This document shows, piece by piece, positions 34,869-44,232 of a DNA stretch of 64,000 bases. A program made the position numbers and the translations under genes. The notes beneath the pieces were generated by a model that had not been told where the DNA came from, made no database searches, and saw only the letters and a list, made by a program, of their open reading frames with translations. The stretch's first letter is position 1. Each line of letters opens with the position of its first letter. The DNA comes from CBDCFV01 sp965261795 (GTDB lineage: Bacteria; Chloroflexota; Dehalococcoidia; Lucifugimonadales; UBA3495). The DNA lies in the NCBI GenBank assembly GCA_965261795.1, contig OZ253476.1:2914001-2978000 (forward strand), in the 5' to 3' direction.

Positions 34869-36278
34869 ATGAACACCAAGCGTACGAGCGCAGGAACAGG
34901 CCAATTCCCGAACATGCTGAAGGTAGCAAGGGAGCTTGGCTGCCAGATCCGGCCCAGTGCCGGCAATCCGAACATCCTGACCGGACTATGCCCCTTCCAC
35001 GAGTCAAAGAAACTACACGAGGCCAAGACGCTGCAAGTGGACCTGCAAACAGCCCGGTTCTGGTGCATCGTCTGCGAGAGCGCGGGCAACCCGATGGGCT
35101 TCATCGCCAAGGTGTGGGGAATGTCAGCCCAGGAGACCTACGAGTTCATCAACACCGGTTGCGAGGTGACAGCGGAGCGGCCCCGGCGGGAGCGCAACGG
35201 GAGAAGGAACGAGGACGGCCCCCCGGAGGCCCAGAACACCGCGGTGTTGACGCTCGCATCCCGGTACTACGGCCTCCAAGTGGAAACCAGCTTCACCGCG
35301 CTGCACCACCTGGCCCGGCTCGGAATCGAGCCCCGCCGCGCGATGGAACTCGGATTTGGGTACTGTCCCGGCGAGGGGCTCCAGGAACACTTGGAACAAA
35401 GGGGAGCAACCCCGGATGAGATCGAAGAGTCCCCATTGTTCCAAGAAGTGACCGGGATGGAGATACTGAGCGGGTGCTTGGTGCTGTCGGACCTGGACTT
35501 CACCGGGGCGACCATCTGGATGATCGGGATGCCGCAGGACGAAGGGGACGCCCCGGCGGCCGGCTGGGGGCCCAGGAGGCCCCGTACCAGGGGGATACGG
35601 GGACGACGCAACCAGTTGTTCAACCTGAAGGACGTGAGCCGGCAGGCTGGGAACATAGTGCTGACCGACGACCCCCGGTTGTACTTGGTGACGTCCGCCG
35701 GGGGTGCGCCCGCAGCGATGACCACGCGGCAGCGTCGGAACGACAACACGGAGACGATAACCGAGAGAGTCGGGAACCTGCTGGCGAGAAGGGAAGTAGA
35801 CGGGATTGTACTGGCGATGCACGACCGGGAACTGGGCGAGCGGATTCACCAAACTGCGACGCAGTTGCGGCCGGAGATGAAAACGGAACGCCGGAGCTTG
35901 GAAGAGATGAACCGGCAACTGAACCCGCAGGAACGGGACTTGGACAAATTCGCTGGGCGGGAACCCTCCAAGAGAGGCCGGACAGTCTTGGAGGAAGAGA
36001 AAGCAACGGGAAGACCTTCGACGAAGGCCGCGGTTGGGAAGAGAAACGATGCTCTGGGAAAGAAAGACGCTGACGGAGAGAGGGCGGCTCCCGGAGCAGG
36101 AGTTTCTGACAGACCTGGGCCTACCGAAGGACTGGAGACAAAAGCCGGCTTGGAACCCGCACCAGTCGCTCCTGCACCAGTCGCTACCCGGCCCCCTCCT
36201 ACGGAAACTGTTCCTGAGTCGGAAGCAACCCCTCAAGGTCCAAGTCAGCCCGAAGGTTCTGAGACCGTAGAAACATGA
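34869..36278 (+). CDS. DnaG-like primase with CHC2 zinc finger
   Basis: A 469-residue protein. Residues 38-80 hold the CHC2 zinc-binding site of DnaG (C41-P-F-H44 ... C66-I-V-C69, then GNPMGFIAKVWGMS). The middle (SRYYGLQVETSFTALHHLARLGI, GFGYCPGEGLQEHL) resembles the DnaG catalytic core, and IVLTDDPRLYLVTSAGG plus GIVLAMHDRELGERI a degenerate TOPRIM fold. The C-terminal 110 residues are low-complexity. It probably primes DNA synthesis on the element. AGGAGG precedes ATG 34869; the frame extends upstream to 34848 without support. Its 3' end overlaps the convergent ribbon-helix-helix gene by 80 bases. Confidence 0.8.
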   Translation: MNTKRTSAGTGQFPNMLKVARELGCQIRPSAGNPNILTGLCPFHESKKLHEAKTLQVDLQTARFWCIVCESAGNPMGFIAKVWGMSAQETYEFINTGCEVTAERPRRERNGRRNEDGPPEAQNTAVLTLASRYYGLQVETSFTALHHLARLGIEPRRAMELGFGYCPGEGLQEHLEQRGATPDEIEESPLFQEVTGMEILSGCLVLSDLDFTGATIWMIGMPQDEGDAPAAGWGPRRPRTRGIRGRRNQLFNLKDVSRQAGNIVLTDDPRLYLVTSAGGAPAAMTTRQRRNDNTETITERVGNLLARREVDGIVLAMHDRELGERIHQTATQLRPEMKTERRSLEEMNRQLNPQERDLDKFAGREPSKRGRTVLEEEKATGRPSTKAAVGKRNDALGKKDADGERAAPGAGVSDRPGPTEGLETKAGLEPAPVAPAPVATRPPPTETVPESEATPQGPSQPEGSETVET

Positions 36279-36624
36279 CGACGCCGGCGTTGATCATGTC
36301 GGAGTAGTTCATGTTCAGTTCCAGACGGGCTTTATCCATCGCGTCGCGGACCTCCGGGATCAACCGGCAGGTGGTCGAGACCCGGCCTCCCCGGGATTCG
36401 GGACGGGGCCTTCGGGGGCGGGCCTCACGACGGACGTCGTACCCCTTGGAACGGGCCAAGCGGCGTATCTCGGCGATGTCGTCCTCCGCGGCGTCGTCTT
36501 GGGGCCCGGCGCCGACCCCGTTATTGCCGGAGACATCCGAGGCGGAGATAGAGTCTTGAAGGGCCCGGTCCTTGGCCCTCTCATTTCTGGAGCGAATAGC
36601 CGGAGGCTGTTCCGATTGAGTCAT
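36199..36624 (-). CDS. Ribbon-helix-helix protein, probable ParA partner
   Basis: From ATG 36624 (MTQSEQPPAIRSRNERAKD) a 141-residue protein with a long disordered, basic N-terminus (REARPRRPRPESRGGR). Its C-terminal domain STTCRLIPEVRDAMDKARLELNMNYSDMIN has the strand-helix-helix pattern of RHH DNA-binding proteins. Its start overlaps the end of parA by 44 bases, the usual gene order for partition cassettes in which the small protein binds the centromere. It is therefore inferred to be the ParB-like partner and autoregulator. The centromere itself was not identified. Confidence 0.75.
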   Translation of the reverse strand: MTQSEQPPAIRSRNERAKDRALQDSISASDVSGNNGVGAGPQDDAAEDDIAEIRRLARSKGYDVRREARPRRPRPESRGGRVSTTCRLIPEVRDAMDKARLELNMNYSDMINAGVVMFLRSQNLRADLDLEGLLPTQEQFP

Positions 36625-37297
36625 CCGGGAGACCCCCATGAGAGTTATTTTCCGAGGTAGGGAGACGTAAGCGGGAACGGGCCCAGTCCCACAGGGCAGC
36701 GATGTCGGCGGCGGCGGGGGACCGGGGAAACGCCTCGCAGACACCGAGGCCGGAGCGGAGGGAATCGAGATGAGCGACCCGGCGATGGACAATGACTGGG
36801 CAGACCTCGACTTCCAGACGTTCAAGCTCTTCCAGCAGGACTTCCTGACGGTGACGGGTGTGAGGAACGTTGTTGGGAAGGAACACGAGAGGAAGGTTGA
36901 GATTCATACCCCGGACCGCTGCGACGAAGTTGGCTGCGGCGATCAGATCGGCGGCGCCGGATCCCACCGGGGAGATGATCAGGTCCATCTCGGAGAGAAG
37001 CCGCACCAAGGCCATGCTGTCGGCTCCCGGCAGGTCGCAGACCAACAACCGGAACGGTTCTTGGAGCTTCATGCCGGACAGACGGTCGGCGTCGGACACC
37101 ACGACCCGTCCGGAAGCGACCGGCCAACAGGGGCGTTTGGCGTCCCGGAGGTCAACGATCCCGGTGGAACCTTCCTGAGGATCGAAGTCCATCAGGAGCA
37201 CGTCGAGACCGTTCTCAAAAGCCCGCTCCGCCAAATTGAAGGAGATGGTGGTCTTCCCCGTGCCTCCCTTCATGGAACAGAGGGCGATAGCAGGCAT
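36581..37297 (-). CDS. parA: ParA-family partition ATPase
   Basis: A 238-residue deviant-Walker ATPase: KGGTGKTT (residues 10-17), MDFDPQEGST (Walker A'), and LLVCDLPGADS as Walker B. These proteins move plasmid copies apart over the nucleoid. It lacks an N-terminal helix-turn-helix, so it belongs to the short ParA type that works with a small RHH or HTH partner. ATG 37297 is preferred over TTG 37303 because GGGAG is then nine bases away. The C-terminus (SENNSHGGLPDDS) overlaps the partner gene. Confidence 0.9.
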   Translation of the reverse strand: MPAIALCSMKGGTGKTTISFNLAERAFENGLDVLLMDFDPQEGSTGIVDLRDAKRPCWPVASGRVVVSDADRLSGMKLQEPFRLLVCDLPGADSMALVRLLSEMDLIISPVGSGAADLIAAANFVAAVRGMNLNLPLVFLPNNVPHTRHRQEVLLEELERLEVEVCPVIVHRRVAHLDSLRSGLGVCEAFPRSPAAADIAALWDWARSRLRLPTSENNSHGGLPDDSIGTASGYSLQK

Positions 37298-37435
37298 CAG
37301 CAATCACTCCCGGAGGGTTGGACGTAGAGGTTGAGAACACAACAGCAACAAAATACAGCGTCACAGAATGTTCAAGACATGGGAATGGTAGCATAGCAAA
37401 TTCGGAACATACAAGAATAAAGAGGAGCGTACTTC
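37298..37435. promoter_or_regulatory. Divergent region between parA and ssb
   Basis: This 138-base, AT-richer spacer separates parA (minus) and ssb (plus) and must hold both promoters. TTGAAC (minus strand, about 37369) is a possible -35 for parA. GGTAGCATAGC recalls the agcatagcg core of the elements at 7.6 and 10.1 kb. AGAGGAGCG is the ssb ribosome site. No exact promoter can be assigned. Confidence 0.35.
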
Positions 37436-37906
37436 ATGGTAAACGGACCGGAGGCCGCATTCTTCGGCAGGCTGGCCCAAGACCCTGGGGAACTGCGTTA
37501 CACCGCCAACGCCGGCATCCCCTACATCACGGCCCGCGTGGTAGTGAACACCTACCGGGGACCCCAAGAGGAAACGCAGACCCATTACTTCAACGTGACG
37601 CTGTGGCGCCATCACGCAGAGAACCTGTTGAACCGTTGCCGGAAGGGACAACAGGTCTACGTGAGGGGGCAGTATTCCTTCCGGGAGTACACCCGGCGGG
37701 ACGGAACACCGGGCTACAGCCACGACGTGAGCGCGCGGGAGTTCCGGGACTTCCCCGAGACGAGGCGGACGTCTGGGACGGATGAGGAAACAGCAGCAGG
37801 ACCAGCGGCAACGGAAACAGCGGGGGAAACAGCGGGGCCAAGAGGAGACTCTCTCAGCGGCGATGACGACCCCTTCGGGGACGACTTGGACTCGATGGAA
37901 TACTGA
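37436..37906 (+). CDS. ssb: Single-stranded DNA-binding protein
   Basis: A 156-residue SSB: the OB fold (NGPEAAFFGRLAQDPGELRYT, YITARVVVN, THYFNVTLWRHHAENL, KGQQVYVRGQYSFREY) covers residues 3-110. A disordered acidic tail (GDDDPFGDDLDSMEY) stands in place of the usual DDDIPF end. It coats single-stranded DNA during replication or transfer and recruits partners through the tail. SD GAGGAG is nine bases before ATG. It is the first gene of the long plus-strand cluster. Confidence 0.92.
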   Translation: MVNGPEAAFFGRLAQDPGELRYTANAGIPYITARVVVNTYRGPQEETQTHYFNVTLWRHHAENLLNRCRKGQQVYVRGQYSFREYTRRDGTPGYSHDVSAREFRDFPETRRTSGTDEETAAGPAATETAGETAGPRGDSLSGDDDPFGDDLDSMEY

Positions 37907-38191
37907 AAAACCAAAGCCGGGAGCAGAGCGGTCTTCGTCCACAGCGAACACACCAAGGTCCTGGCAAGTTGCACGATGGGCGGAGAGATGTCCCACGGCC
38001 TCCGGTAGAGCAAAGCGTGCTCCAAGGTGGGCGCGTTGATTGTCTTGGGGCTGACCAAAGAACCGGACGGGAGGTGAAGGGGCAGAGAATTTCCGGTCGA
38101 AAATCCGGTTTGGTGCCAAACTCCCCTTTGATGTAAGGCGCGAGTGTGGTAAACAAAGAAAAAGGCCCTACGGCAACGGAGTTCAGAAGAC
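37907..38191. other. Intergenic gap
   Basis: These 285 bases between ssb and the HTH/zinc-ribbon gene contain no gene or repeat that I can support. A leader for the following gene is likely in the AT-richer last 60 bases. Confidence 0.4.
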
Positions 38192-39163
38192 ATGATGCAA
38201 CCGAAGTCATCGCTGCAGTTGACCCTGTTCCAGGCGGAGAACGAGGCGGACCGGTACATCGAGTACACAATGGTGGAACAAGCCAACTCCTTGGCCCGGA
38301 TGCTGGCCAAGAAGGACCTGCCGATGTTCTACTTCACCGAGGCGGGAGAGGAACTGGGCGTCCCGCCCAAGACCTGCCGGAGCTGGAAGATCAACACTTG
38401 GCCGACCGTCAACCGGGCTGGGGACGACAGGCTGATCCACAAAGTAGCCATCTACATCAGAGTCTACATGCGGTTGAAGGAGTACCCCAAGGAGGAGACC
38501 TACAACGGAGCAACCAAGCGGCTGCAGCGGAGGGTCGCGGAGCTCAAGGAGAAGAACTTCTCCCACAACCGGATATCCCAACAACTGAGAATATCCTTCC
38601 GCACCCTCAACGACATAATGAACAAGGAACCGGAGGAGGCCGTCCGGCGCAACAACTGCCCTTGGGCATTGCTGGAGAAGTTGGAAGACGCGGAGACCAC
38701 GATGCAGAAGCAGCATGAAATACAGGAGAAGCTACAGGAGAACCAGATTTTGCGGGTAGGGCACAAGCAACGCGAGACCAGATTGGACCCCGGTCCCCCG
38801 AACGACCGGAACCTGATTGGAAAGGACGACAGCTGCCCGAAGTGCGGAGCCCCCCAGAACAACCTACGGAACGACGGCAAGGACGCTTGGGGACGGACGG
38901 TCATGTCCTGCCTCATCTGCGGCAGCGAGAACCCGGCAATCGCGGAGGAGACCGAGGCGGAGGACCAAGAGGAAGCCAACGAGGAGACACCTGACCGGAA
39001 GGAGTTCGTCGAACGGTACAGTCCCTGCCAGCAGTGCGGAACGCCTTGGCACAATCTCAAGCGGGACCGGGTGGACCGGTGGAGAAACACCGTCTACATT
39101 TGCCTGAGATGCACTGGCATCAACCGGGTGAAGGCGAAGCCACAACGGGCGAAAATCACCTGA
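38192..39163 (+). CDS. HTH and double zinc-ribbon protein
   Basis: A 323-residue putative DNA-binding protein. EAGEELGVPPKTCRSWKINTWP (residues 50-72) and NRISQQLRISFRTLNDIM (about 126-143) look like helix-turn-helix units. The C-terminal part has two homologous zinc ribbons, CPKCGAPQNNLRND ... CLICG and CQQCGTPWHNLKRDR ... CLRC, separated by an acidic linker. It could regulate the operon or recruit replication factors. It precedes the UvrD-like helicase by 19 bases. Family unknown. Confidence 0.72.
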   Translation: MMQPKSSLQLTLFQAENEADRYIEYTMVEQANSLARMLAKKDLPMFYFTEAGEELGVPPKTCRSWKINTWPTVNRAGDDRLIHKVAIYIRVYMRLKEYPKEETYNGATKRLQRRVAELKEKNFSHNRISQQLRISFRTLNDIMNKEPEEAVRRNNCPWALLEKLEDAETTMQKQHEIQEKLQENQILRVGHKQRETRLDPGPPNDRNLIGKDDSCPKCGAPQNNLRNDGKDAWGRTVMSCLICGSENPAIAEETEAEDQEEANEETPDRKEFVERYSPCQQCGTPWHNLKRDRVDRWRNTVYICLRCTGINRVKAKPQRAKIT

Positions 39164-39182
39164 AGGGGAAGCGGAGAAAAAC

Positions 39183-41252
39183 ATGACCACGCTGAACGCG
39201 CCAAGGCTGACCATGGACCCCCTCCAACGGGCCGCAGCGGAAGCCGCGGAAGGACCGATGGTGATATTGGGAGGACCGGGGACCGGGAAGACCCATACGA
39301 TCATCGCCAGGGTGGCCCTGCTGCTCAAGGGCGGGGCGTCGCCCCACACCATCACCTGCCTGACCTTCAGCAGCCGGGGCGCAGAGGACCTCCAACGAAA
39401 GATGGAAGAAATGCCGCTGACAGCGGAATCCGCTCCGCATATCTTCATTGGCACCATCCACCACTACGCCAGCTTCTACCTGCGCCGGGCCGGGGCGGCG
39501 GCCCTGGGTATCTCCCCCCAATTCACCATCTGGGACCGGCAGCAGGCGATGGAAGTAATAACGGAGATGCTGGACCGGGAGGCCCCCGAAGGGGAAAAGA
39601 CCCCCCACAGCGGAATCGCTGAAATACTTGACTGGAACGGGAGGAACCAGACCGCAGCCCCCGAGGAGGCGGAGCCGCCCCGGGAGGCGGTCTGGCTGGA
39701 AGTCATAGGCGAGTACCAACGGGAGAAACGCCGGCAGAACACGCTGGACCTGGACGACCTGATTCCCCTGGCCGCTTGGGCAATGGAGCAGGAACCAACG
39801 ACCAGGACGGTGTGGAACCGGACCAGGAGCCGGCACCTGCTGGTGGACGAGTTTCAGGACGTGACTCCCCGGCAGCACCACTTGATCAACCTGATGACAG
39901 GACCGACCAGGTCCATCACGGTGGCAGCGGACCCGAACCAAAGCATCTACAAGTGGCGGGGGGCCGACCCCCGGCTGCTGGAGCAGTTCCGGCTGGACCA
40001 CGGGGCCAACCTGAACGTGCGGATGCTCCAAGTCAATCACCGGGGAACCCGGACAATGTCCAGCGTAGCGACAACGCTGTCCGGGTCAGACCGGATGCCG
40101 GGACTGGGGCAAGACTACCAGTCAGCCATCAGGATCGAGGGTCCGAAGCCGACGCTGACCGAGTTCGAGGACCGGCCGGAGGTGATGGACCGGCACATCC
40201 TGGACTCAGCCCGGAGGATGGTAGACGAAGACGGATACAAATGGGAGGACATGGCCTGCATCTATCGCACCCACCGGACCATCAACCGGATGACCACGCA
40301 GTTGAGCAGCGAAAACGTACCCCACACGATTTTGGGGGAGACTAACCAAGAACGGGACAGCAACGCCCGGTGCATCACGGCGATGTTGGCGCTGACATTG
40401 AACCCGATGGACCGGAAGGCGTTCGCAGCGGCGGCGTCGCTTGAGGCGCGGAGCCACAACCGGCGGCTGAATCGGGAACTGACCCAGAGGGTTGCCAACA
40501 TAGCCCGGGAGAACCGGACCGACTTGGTGATGGCGGCGGAGACGTACATCCAGAAGTTGAAACCGGGGACCCCGGCCCGCCGCAGTTTGCAATACGTGAC
40601 CGGGACTTGGCACGAGTTGAACCGGATGTTGGACGAGCCGGAAGCGGAACTCTACGACCTGTGCCGCCGGGCCGGCGGGCTGCTCCAAGAGGCGCAGCAC
40701 GCCGGGTCGGCGCTGGAGCCGGAGCCCCAGACATACCGTCTGCTGGGTCTCAGCCAAACTACTCCCCGGATGGGAAAGGAGAACCCCAGAGAGTTCCTGG
40801 CCCGGTTCTTGGAGCTCCAAGCCGGGGCCCTCCAACCGGACCACCGTTCCACAGAGAACGAGGACCCCTTCGTTCACCAGCACGGGATGACAATGGCGAC
40901 GATTCACGCCGCCAAGGGAATGCAATGGAAGGTGGTATGGGTGGTGGACGCCGACGACAACAACCTGCCAAGCCTGCGCCGGAGAAGCGACGAGACGGAC
41001 CTCCGCGAGGAGGAAAGAGTCTTCTACGTGGCCGCGACCCGCGCCACCGACCAGCTTCACTTCTGCTGCTCGACCCGCACCGAGAAGGGGAACGACGCTG
41101 AACCGTCCCGGTTCCTGGACGTGCTTGGAGACCTGTTGGAACGCCGGACGATAGTACAAGGGAAGGGACGCAACTCTGCGGGCATCGCACAGATGGAGCA
41201 GGATGCGGAAGAGAACGAAGAAGGACCTGGAGCCGGGGGAACGGACCTGTGA
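39183..41252 (+). CDS. UvrD/Rep-family DNA helicase
   Basis: A 689-residue superfamily 1A helicase. Motif I is GGPGTGKT (30-37), motif Ia LTFSSRGAEDLQRKM, motif II LLVDEFQDVTP, motif III AADPNQSIYKWRGAD, motif V MTMATIHAAKGMQWKVVWV and motif VI RVFYVAATRATDQLHF. It unwinds DNA with 3'-5' polarity, probably for replication or transfer of the element. Its last four bases overlap the GTG of the next gene, so translation is coupled. Confidence 0.93.
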   Translation: MTTLNAPRLTMDPLQRAAAEAAEGPMVILGGPGTGKTHTIIARVALLLKGGASPHTITCLTFSSRGAEDLQRKMEEMPLTAESAPHIFIGTIHHYASFYLRRAGAAALGISPQFTIWDRQQAMEVITEMLDREAPEGEKTPHSGIAEILDWNGRNQTAAPEEAEPPREAVWLEVIGEYQREKRRQNTLDLDDLIPLAAWAMEQEPTTRTVWNRTRSRHLLVDEFQDVTPRQHHLINLMTGPTRSITVAADPNQSIYKWRGADPRLLEQFRLDHGANLNVRMLQVNHRGTRTMSSVATTLSGSDRMPGLGQDYQSAIRIEGPKPTLTEFEDRPEVMDRHILDSARRMVDEDGYKWEDMACIYRTHRTINRMTTQLSSENVPHTILGETNQERDSNARCITAMLALTLNPMDRKAFAAAASLEARSHNRRLNRELTQRVANIARENRTDLVMAAETYIQKLKPGTPARRSLQYVTGTWHELNRMLDEPEAELYDLCRRAGGLLQEAQHAGSALEPEPQTYRLLGLSQTTPRMGKENPREFLARFLELQAGALQPDHRSTENEDPFVHQHGMTMATIHAAKGMQWKVVWVVDADDNNLPSLRRRSDETDLREEERVFYVAATRATDQLHFCCSTRTEKGNDAEPSRFLDVLGDLLERRTIVQGKGRNSAGIAQMEQDAEENEEGPGAGGTDL

Positions 41253-41830
41253 ACAGCCGCAGGCAGGTCACCATGACCCGGGTGATAGACGGCGACACCG
41301 TGGAGCTGGCCGCCCAAACCGGTATGTTCGGGAAGCCCCAAAAGGAACGGGTCCGGTTGTACGGGATCGACGCGCCGGAGAGCTCCCAAACCGGGGGAAA
41401 GGAGTCTACGAAGCACTTGGAGAAGTTGATTGGCCGACACCGGCGGATGTGGATGAACGTGGTGGACACTGACCGGTACGGCCGGACCGTGGGGTTGATT
41501 TACCGCTCGAAGGACCGCCCAGAGGACTCCTACAACTACATGATGGTGCGGGACGGTCAAGCCCGGAGTTACATGGCCCGGGGACAGGACCGGAAGACCT
41601 TCGGAGACGCTGAGAAAGAAGCAGCCCAACGGGGGCACGGCATCTGGAAGACGAAAAAAGCGACAACCCCTTGGGACTACAGGAAAGCCGAGAGGTCAAA
41701 GAAGGAGAGGAAAGAAAAGCTGAAGCTGGTTCTCATCCTCATCCTAGTCTTGACGGTAATAGTCGGGACGGCAGCCCTGTACTTGAAGCTGGGGCTCCCA
41801 CTGCCCCAGCAATGGACCGAGTGGCTGTGA
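41249..41830 (+). CDS. Membrane-anchored thermonuclease-like protein
   Basis: GTG start at 41249 within the helicase stop (GTGA). The 193-residue protein has a staphylococcal-nuclease domain (residues 5-140) with RVIDGDT (D14, D16), RVRLYGIDAPE (R36, D41, E44) and RYGRTVG. A basic linker and one C-terminal membrane helix (KLVLILILVLTVIVGTAALYL) follow. The catalytic domain would lie in the cytoplasm in a tail-anchored topology, unlike the exported homologue at 14.4 kb. It overlaps the next helicase gene by 19 bases. Confidence 0.88.
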   Translation: MNSRRQVTMTRVIDGDTVELAAQTGMFGKPQKERVRLYGIDAPESSQTGGKESTKHLEKLIGRHRRMWMNVVDTDRYGRTVGLIYRSKDRPEDSYNYMMVRDGQARSYMARGQDRKTFGDAEKEAAQRGHGIWKTKKATTPWDYRKAERSKKERKEKLKLVLILILVLTVIVGTAALYLKLGLPLPQQWTEWL

Positions 41831-43428
41831 CCGTCCCGGAAACACCCTTGGGACTGAGGGACTACCAAGACCGGATTATCAAAGAGTCGGAAGAGCAACT
41901 CTGGAAACTCCAGTCGCTTCTGGTGACAGCGCCGACCGGGTCCGGCAAGACGGTGATCTTGGCGGAGATGGCAGCCAGAGCCATGAACCGGGGGCAACGG
42001 ACCGGACTGCTGGTGCACCGGCAGGAACTCATATCCCAGTCCGAGGAGAAGATAGCCCGGCAGTGCGGTCAGCGTCCCGGAGTGGTATGGCAGAACCGCA
42101 GGGAGTGGGATCAACCGGTCACCATCATGGCGCAGGACACCATCTCCGGGCTGGAACTGCCTGAAGGGCTAAGGCTGGACAACCTGACCATCGACGAAGC
42201 CCATCACGCTGCGGCGCCCGGCTGGCTGAGGACAGTGGAGAGACTCCAGCCCCGTTACCTGTTGGGATTCAGCGCGACCCCCTTCCGGCAGGACCGGGAG
42301 TCCCTATCCCCCACACCCTTCGCCGGAGTGATCCGGCCGGTGACCCCGATGGAACTGATAGAACGGAATTTCCTGTGCCCGGCCCTGATCGAATCGCCGG
42401 TGATTTGCGGGGCGGGCGGGGAGATCCAACCCATCAGTCAAGCGAGCAACCCGGAGGCGGTCTACCAGCAAGCTGTGCGGTACGCCTTGGGGCAAGGCCG
42501 CTCCAGGATATTGCTGTACGTGTCGCAGACCAAGCGGTATTCTCCGGTCGAAGTGATCAGACGCACGACCAAACTGCTCCGGCAGACGGGCGTGAACGCG
42601 GGCGAGGTGCACCAAGAGCTTTCAACCCGGGAGCGGAGAGAGGCGCTGGCCCGCTTTCAACGTTCAGCCAGCGCATCGGTGCTGGTCAACTACATGACAC
42701 TGACCGAGGGAACGGACCTCCCTCACGTGGACTGCGTGATCATCGGACGGCAGACCAAGTCGGAAAGCACCATCATCCAGATGATAGGCCGCGGTCTGCG
42801 GCCTCACGGGCAGAAGGAAAACTGCTTGGTCCTGGACTACACCGGACGCCCCGACATGAACGACATCATCCACTACTGGCGGCTGGACACCCCGGTTGAG
42901 GACGAGGAAAAAGCCAAGCGGGAGAGAGCGAAGAGCAACACTCCGACAGAGTTGATGGAACTGGCCGCCAAGTTCCCCCGGCAGATTTCGATGATGGACG
43001 AAGCACGGGTCCGGTACCCTTGGTTCAAACCCTACGAGGACCGGCCGATCATGGTCATCCCCCTGTGGAGCGGAGAGGGAGAGACCGGCCGCTACGTGGC
43101 GGTCGAGCCTTTGCGGAAGGGCGGCTGGAAGTTCTCCCGGATAACGCTGTTGAACCGAGGGCCGTCGCCGCTGCGCCGGGAACAATGGACCTTCGAGAAG
43201 CCGGAGGAGACCGCAAGGCAAGTCAGAATAGAGTTGGGAGTCCGGGCGCCTCACTTGGAAAGGCAGGCTCCGTGGCGGCAGAAGCCGGCGTCCACCGTGC
43301 AGCAAAAAACGTGGCGAAGGCTCTTCCCAGAAGACCTTCAGGCCCCGGAGAGGATGACCGCGGGAGAGATATGGGACTCCGTCTCCCAAGAGAGGTTCCG
43401 CCGCCGGGTGGACCCGAAGGTCCTGTAA
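41812..43428 (+). CDS. SF2 DEAH-box helicase
   Basis: A 538-residue superfamily 2 helicase from ATG 41812. GLRDYQDRII Q-motif, Walker A APTGSGKT (40-47), LTIDEAHH (126-132), LGFSATPFRQ (motif III), and C-terminal YMTLTEGTDLP and IIQMIGRGLRPH (motifs V and VI). It resembles XPB/RecG-like or DEAD-type restriction helicases without the nuclease. GTG codons at 41821-41827 are alternative starts that would overlap the preceding stop. It is translationally coupled to the nuclease, which suggests joint DNA processing. Confidence 0.9.
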   Translation: MDRVAVTVPETPLGLRDYQDRIIKESEEQLWKLQSLLVTAPTGSGKTVILAEMAARAMNRGQRTGLLVHRQELISQSEEKIARQCGQRPGVVWQNRREWDQPVTIMAQDTISGLELPEGLRLDNLTIDEAHHAAAPGWLRTVERLQPRYLLGFSATPFRQDRESLSPTPFAGVIRPVTPMELIERNFLCPALIESPVICGAGGEIQPISQASNPEAVYQQAVRYALGQGRSRILLYVSQTKRYSPVEVIRRTTKLLRQTGVNAGEVHQELSTRERREALARFQRSASASVLVNYMTLTEGTDLPHVDCVIIGRQTKSESTIIQMIGRGLRPHGQKENCLVLDYTGRPDMNDIIHYWRLDTPVEDEEKAKRERAKSNTPTELMELAAKFPRQISMMDEARVRYPWFKPYEDRPIMVIPLWSGEGETGRYVAVEPLRKGGWKFSRITLLNRGPSPLRREQWTFEKPEETARQVRIELGVRAPHLERQAPWRQKPASTVQQKTWRRLFPEDLQAPERMTAGEIWDSVSQERFRRRVDPKVL

Positions 43429-43459
43429 CGAGGCCAAGACCACGGAGGAAACACTGAAT

Positions 43460-44218
43460 ATGGGACCGCCCCGTAAGGTCAAGGCAACACTGCCAACAAT
43501 AGCGTCCGTCCTGACAGCCTTCGTTCTGATGCTCGTCGCCGTCATCTCGCTTCTCTACGCGTTACTCATCTTCAACCCAGACTCCATGCAACAAGCAAAG
43601 CACGAACACAACTACGGTCTCAATCCCCGGCCGGGGCCGGTGGCTTCGTCGAGCCGGACTTTCCTGACCTCGGAGGAGATCCGGGACCGGACCGGCAGGT
43701 ACATGGCGCTGAACCTGTGGGTTGAAGTCGCCCACCGGACGGCGTCAGAGGACCCAGGGAACTTCCACCAGACCCTATTTTCCAAGCCCGACCTGGACTG
43801 CGTGGAGCAACACCGGGAACTCTTGAAAACAACGTCCACACCCCCCATAGAAAGCTTCGTGGGTTGCGGGAAGAACAGCGCGGCCAAGGGCCGCGGAGGG
43901 AACTGGAACGGAATCGGAGAGCAGGAGAGAGGGGAACGGGCGCGGCGGTCGGCGGGTCTTCTCTTCGAGAGCATAGACCCGCCCTCCCTCATATCCGTGG
44001 CCATGGCCCACGACCGGGGGATGGACATAACCGTAAGGACCAACCCGGAGTTCGCCCGCTTCGCAGCGGAATACGACGTCTGCGAGGAAGAGGCCTCCGG
44101 CCACGCCGCAGCGCTGGTGGAAGCGGAGACCCCGGAGAGGATGGCGAAAGCTTGGCTCAGGGCGGAGAAGGAACTACAAGCATGTTCCGGCGAGGTAACC
44201 GCCAAGCTATTCGAGTAG
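43460..44218 (+). CDS. Membrane-anchored hypothetical protein
   Basis: A 252-residue protein with one N-terminal membrane helix (residues 14-40, IASVLTAFVLMLVAVISLLYALLI) and a large outside domain of helices. Four cysteines (C115, C138, the CEEE region, ACSG) may form disulfides. No enzymatic motif. GAGGAAACACTGAAT precedes ATG. As the first of several envelope proteins after the helicases, it could belong to a transfer apparatus, but no homologue is recognised. Confidence 0.7.
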   Translation: MGPPRKVKATLPTIASVLTAFVLMLVAVISLLYALLIFNPDSMQQAKHEHNYGLNPRPGPVASSSRTFLTSEEIRDRTGRYMALNLWVEVAHRTASEDPGNFHQTLFSKPDLDCVEQHRELLKTTSTPPIESFVGCGKNSAAKGRGGNWNGIGEQERGERARRSAGLLFESIDPPSLISVAMAHDRGMDITVRTNPEFARFAAEYDVCEEEASGHAAALVEAETPERMAKAWLRAEKELQACSGEVTAKLFE

Positions 44219-44232
44219 GAGAAGGAAACAAG

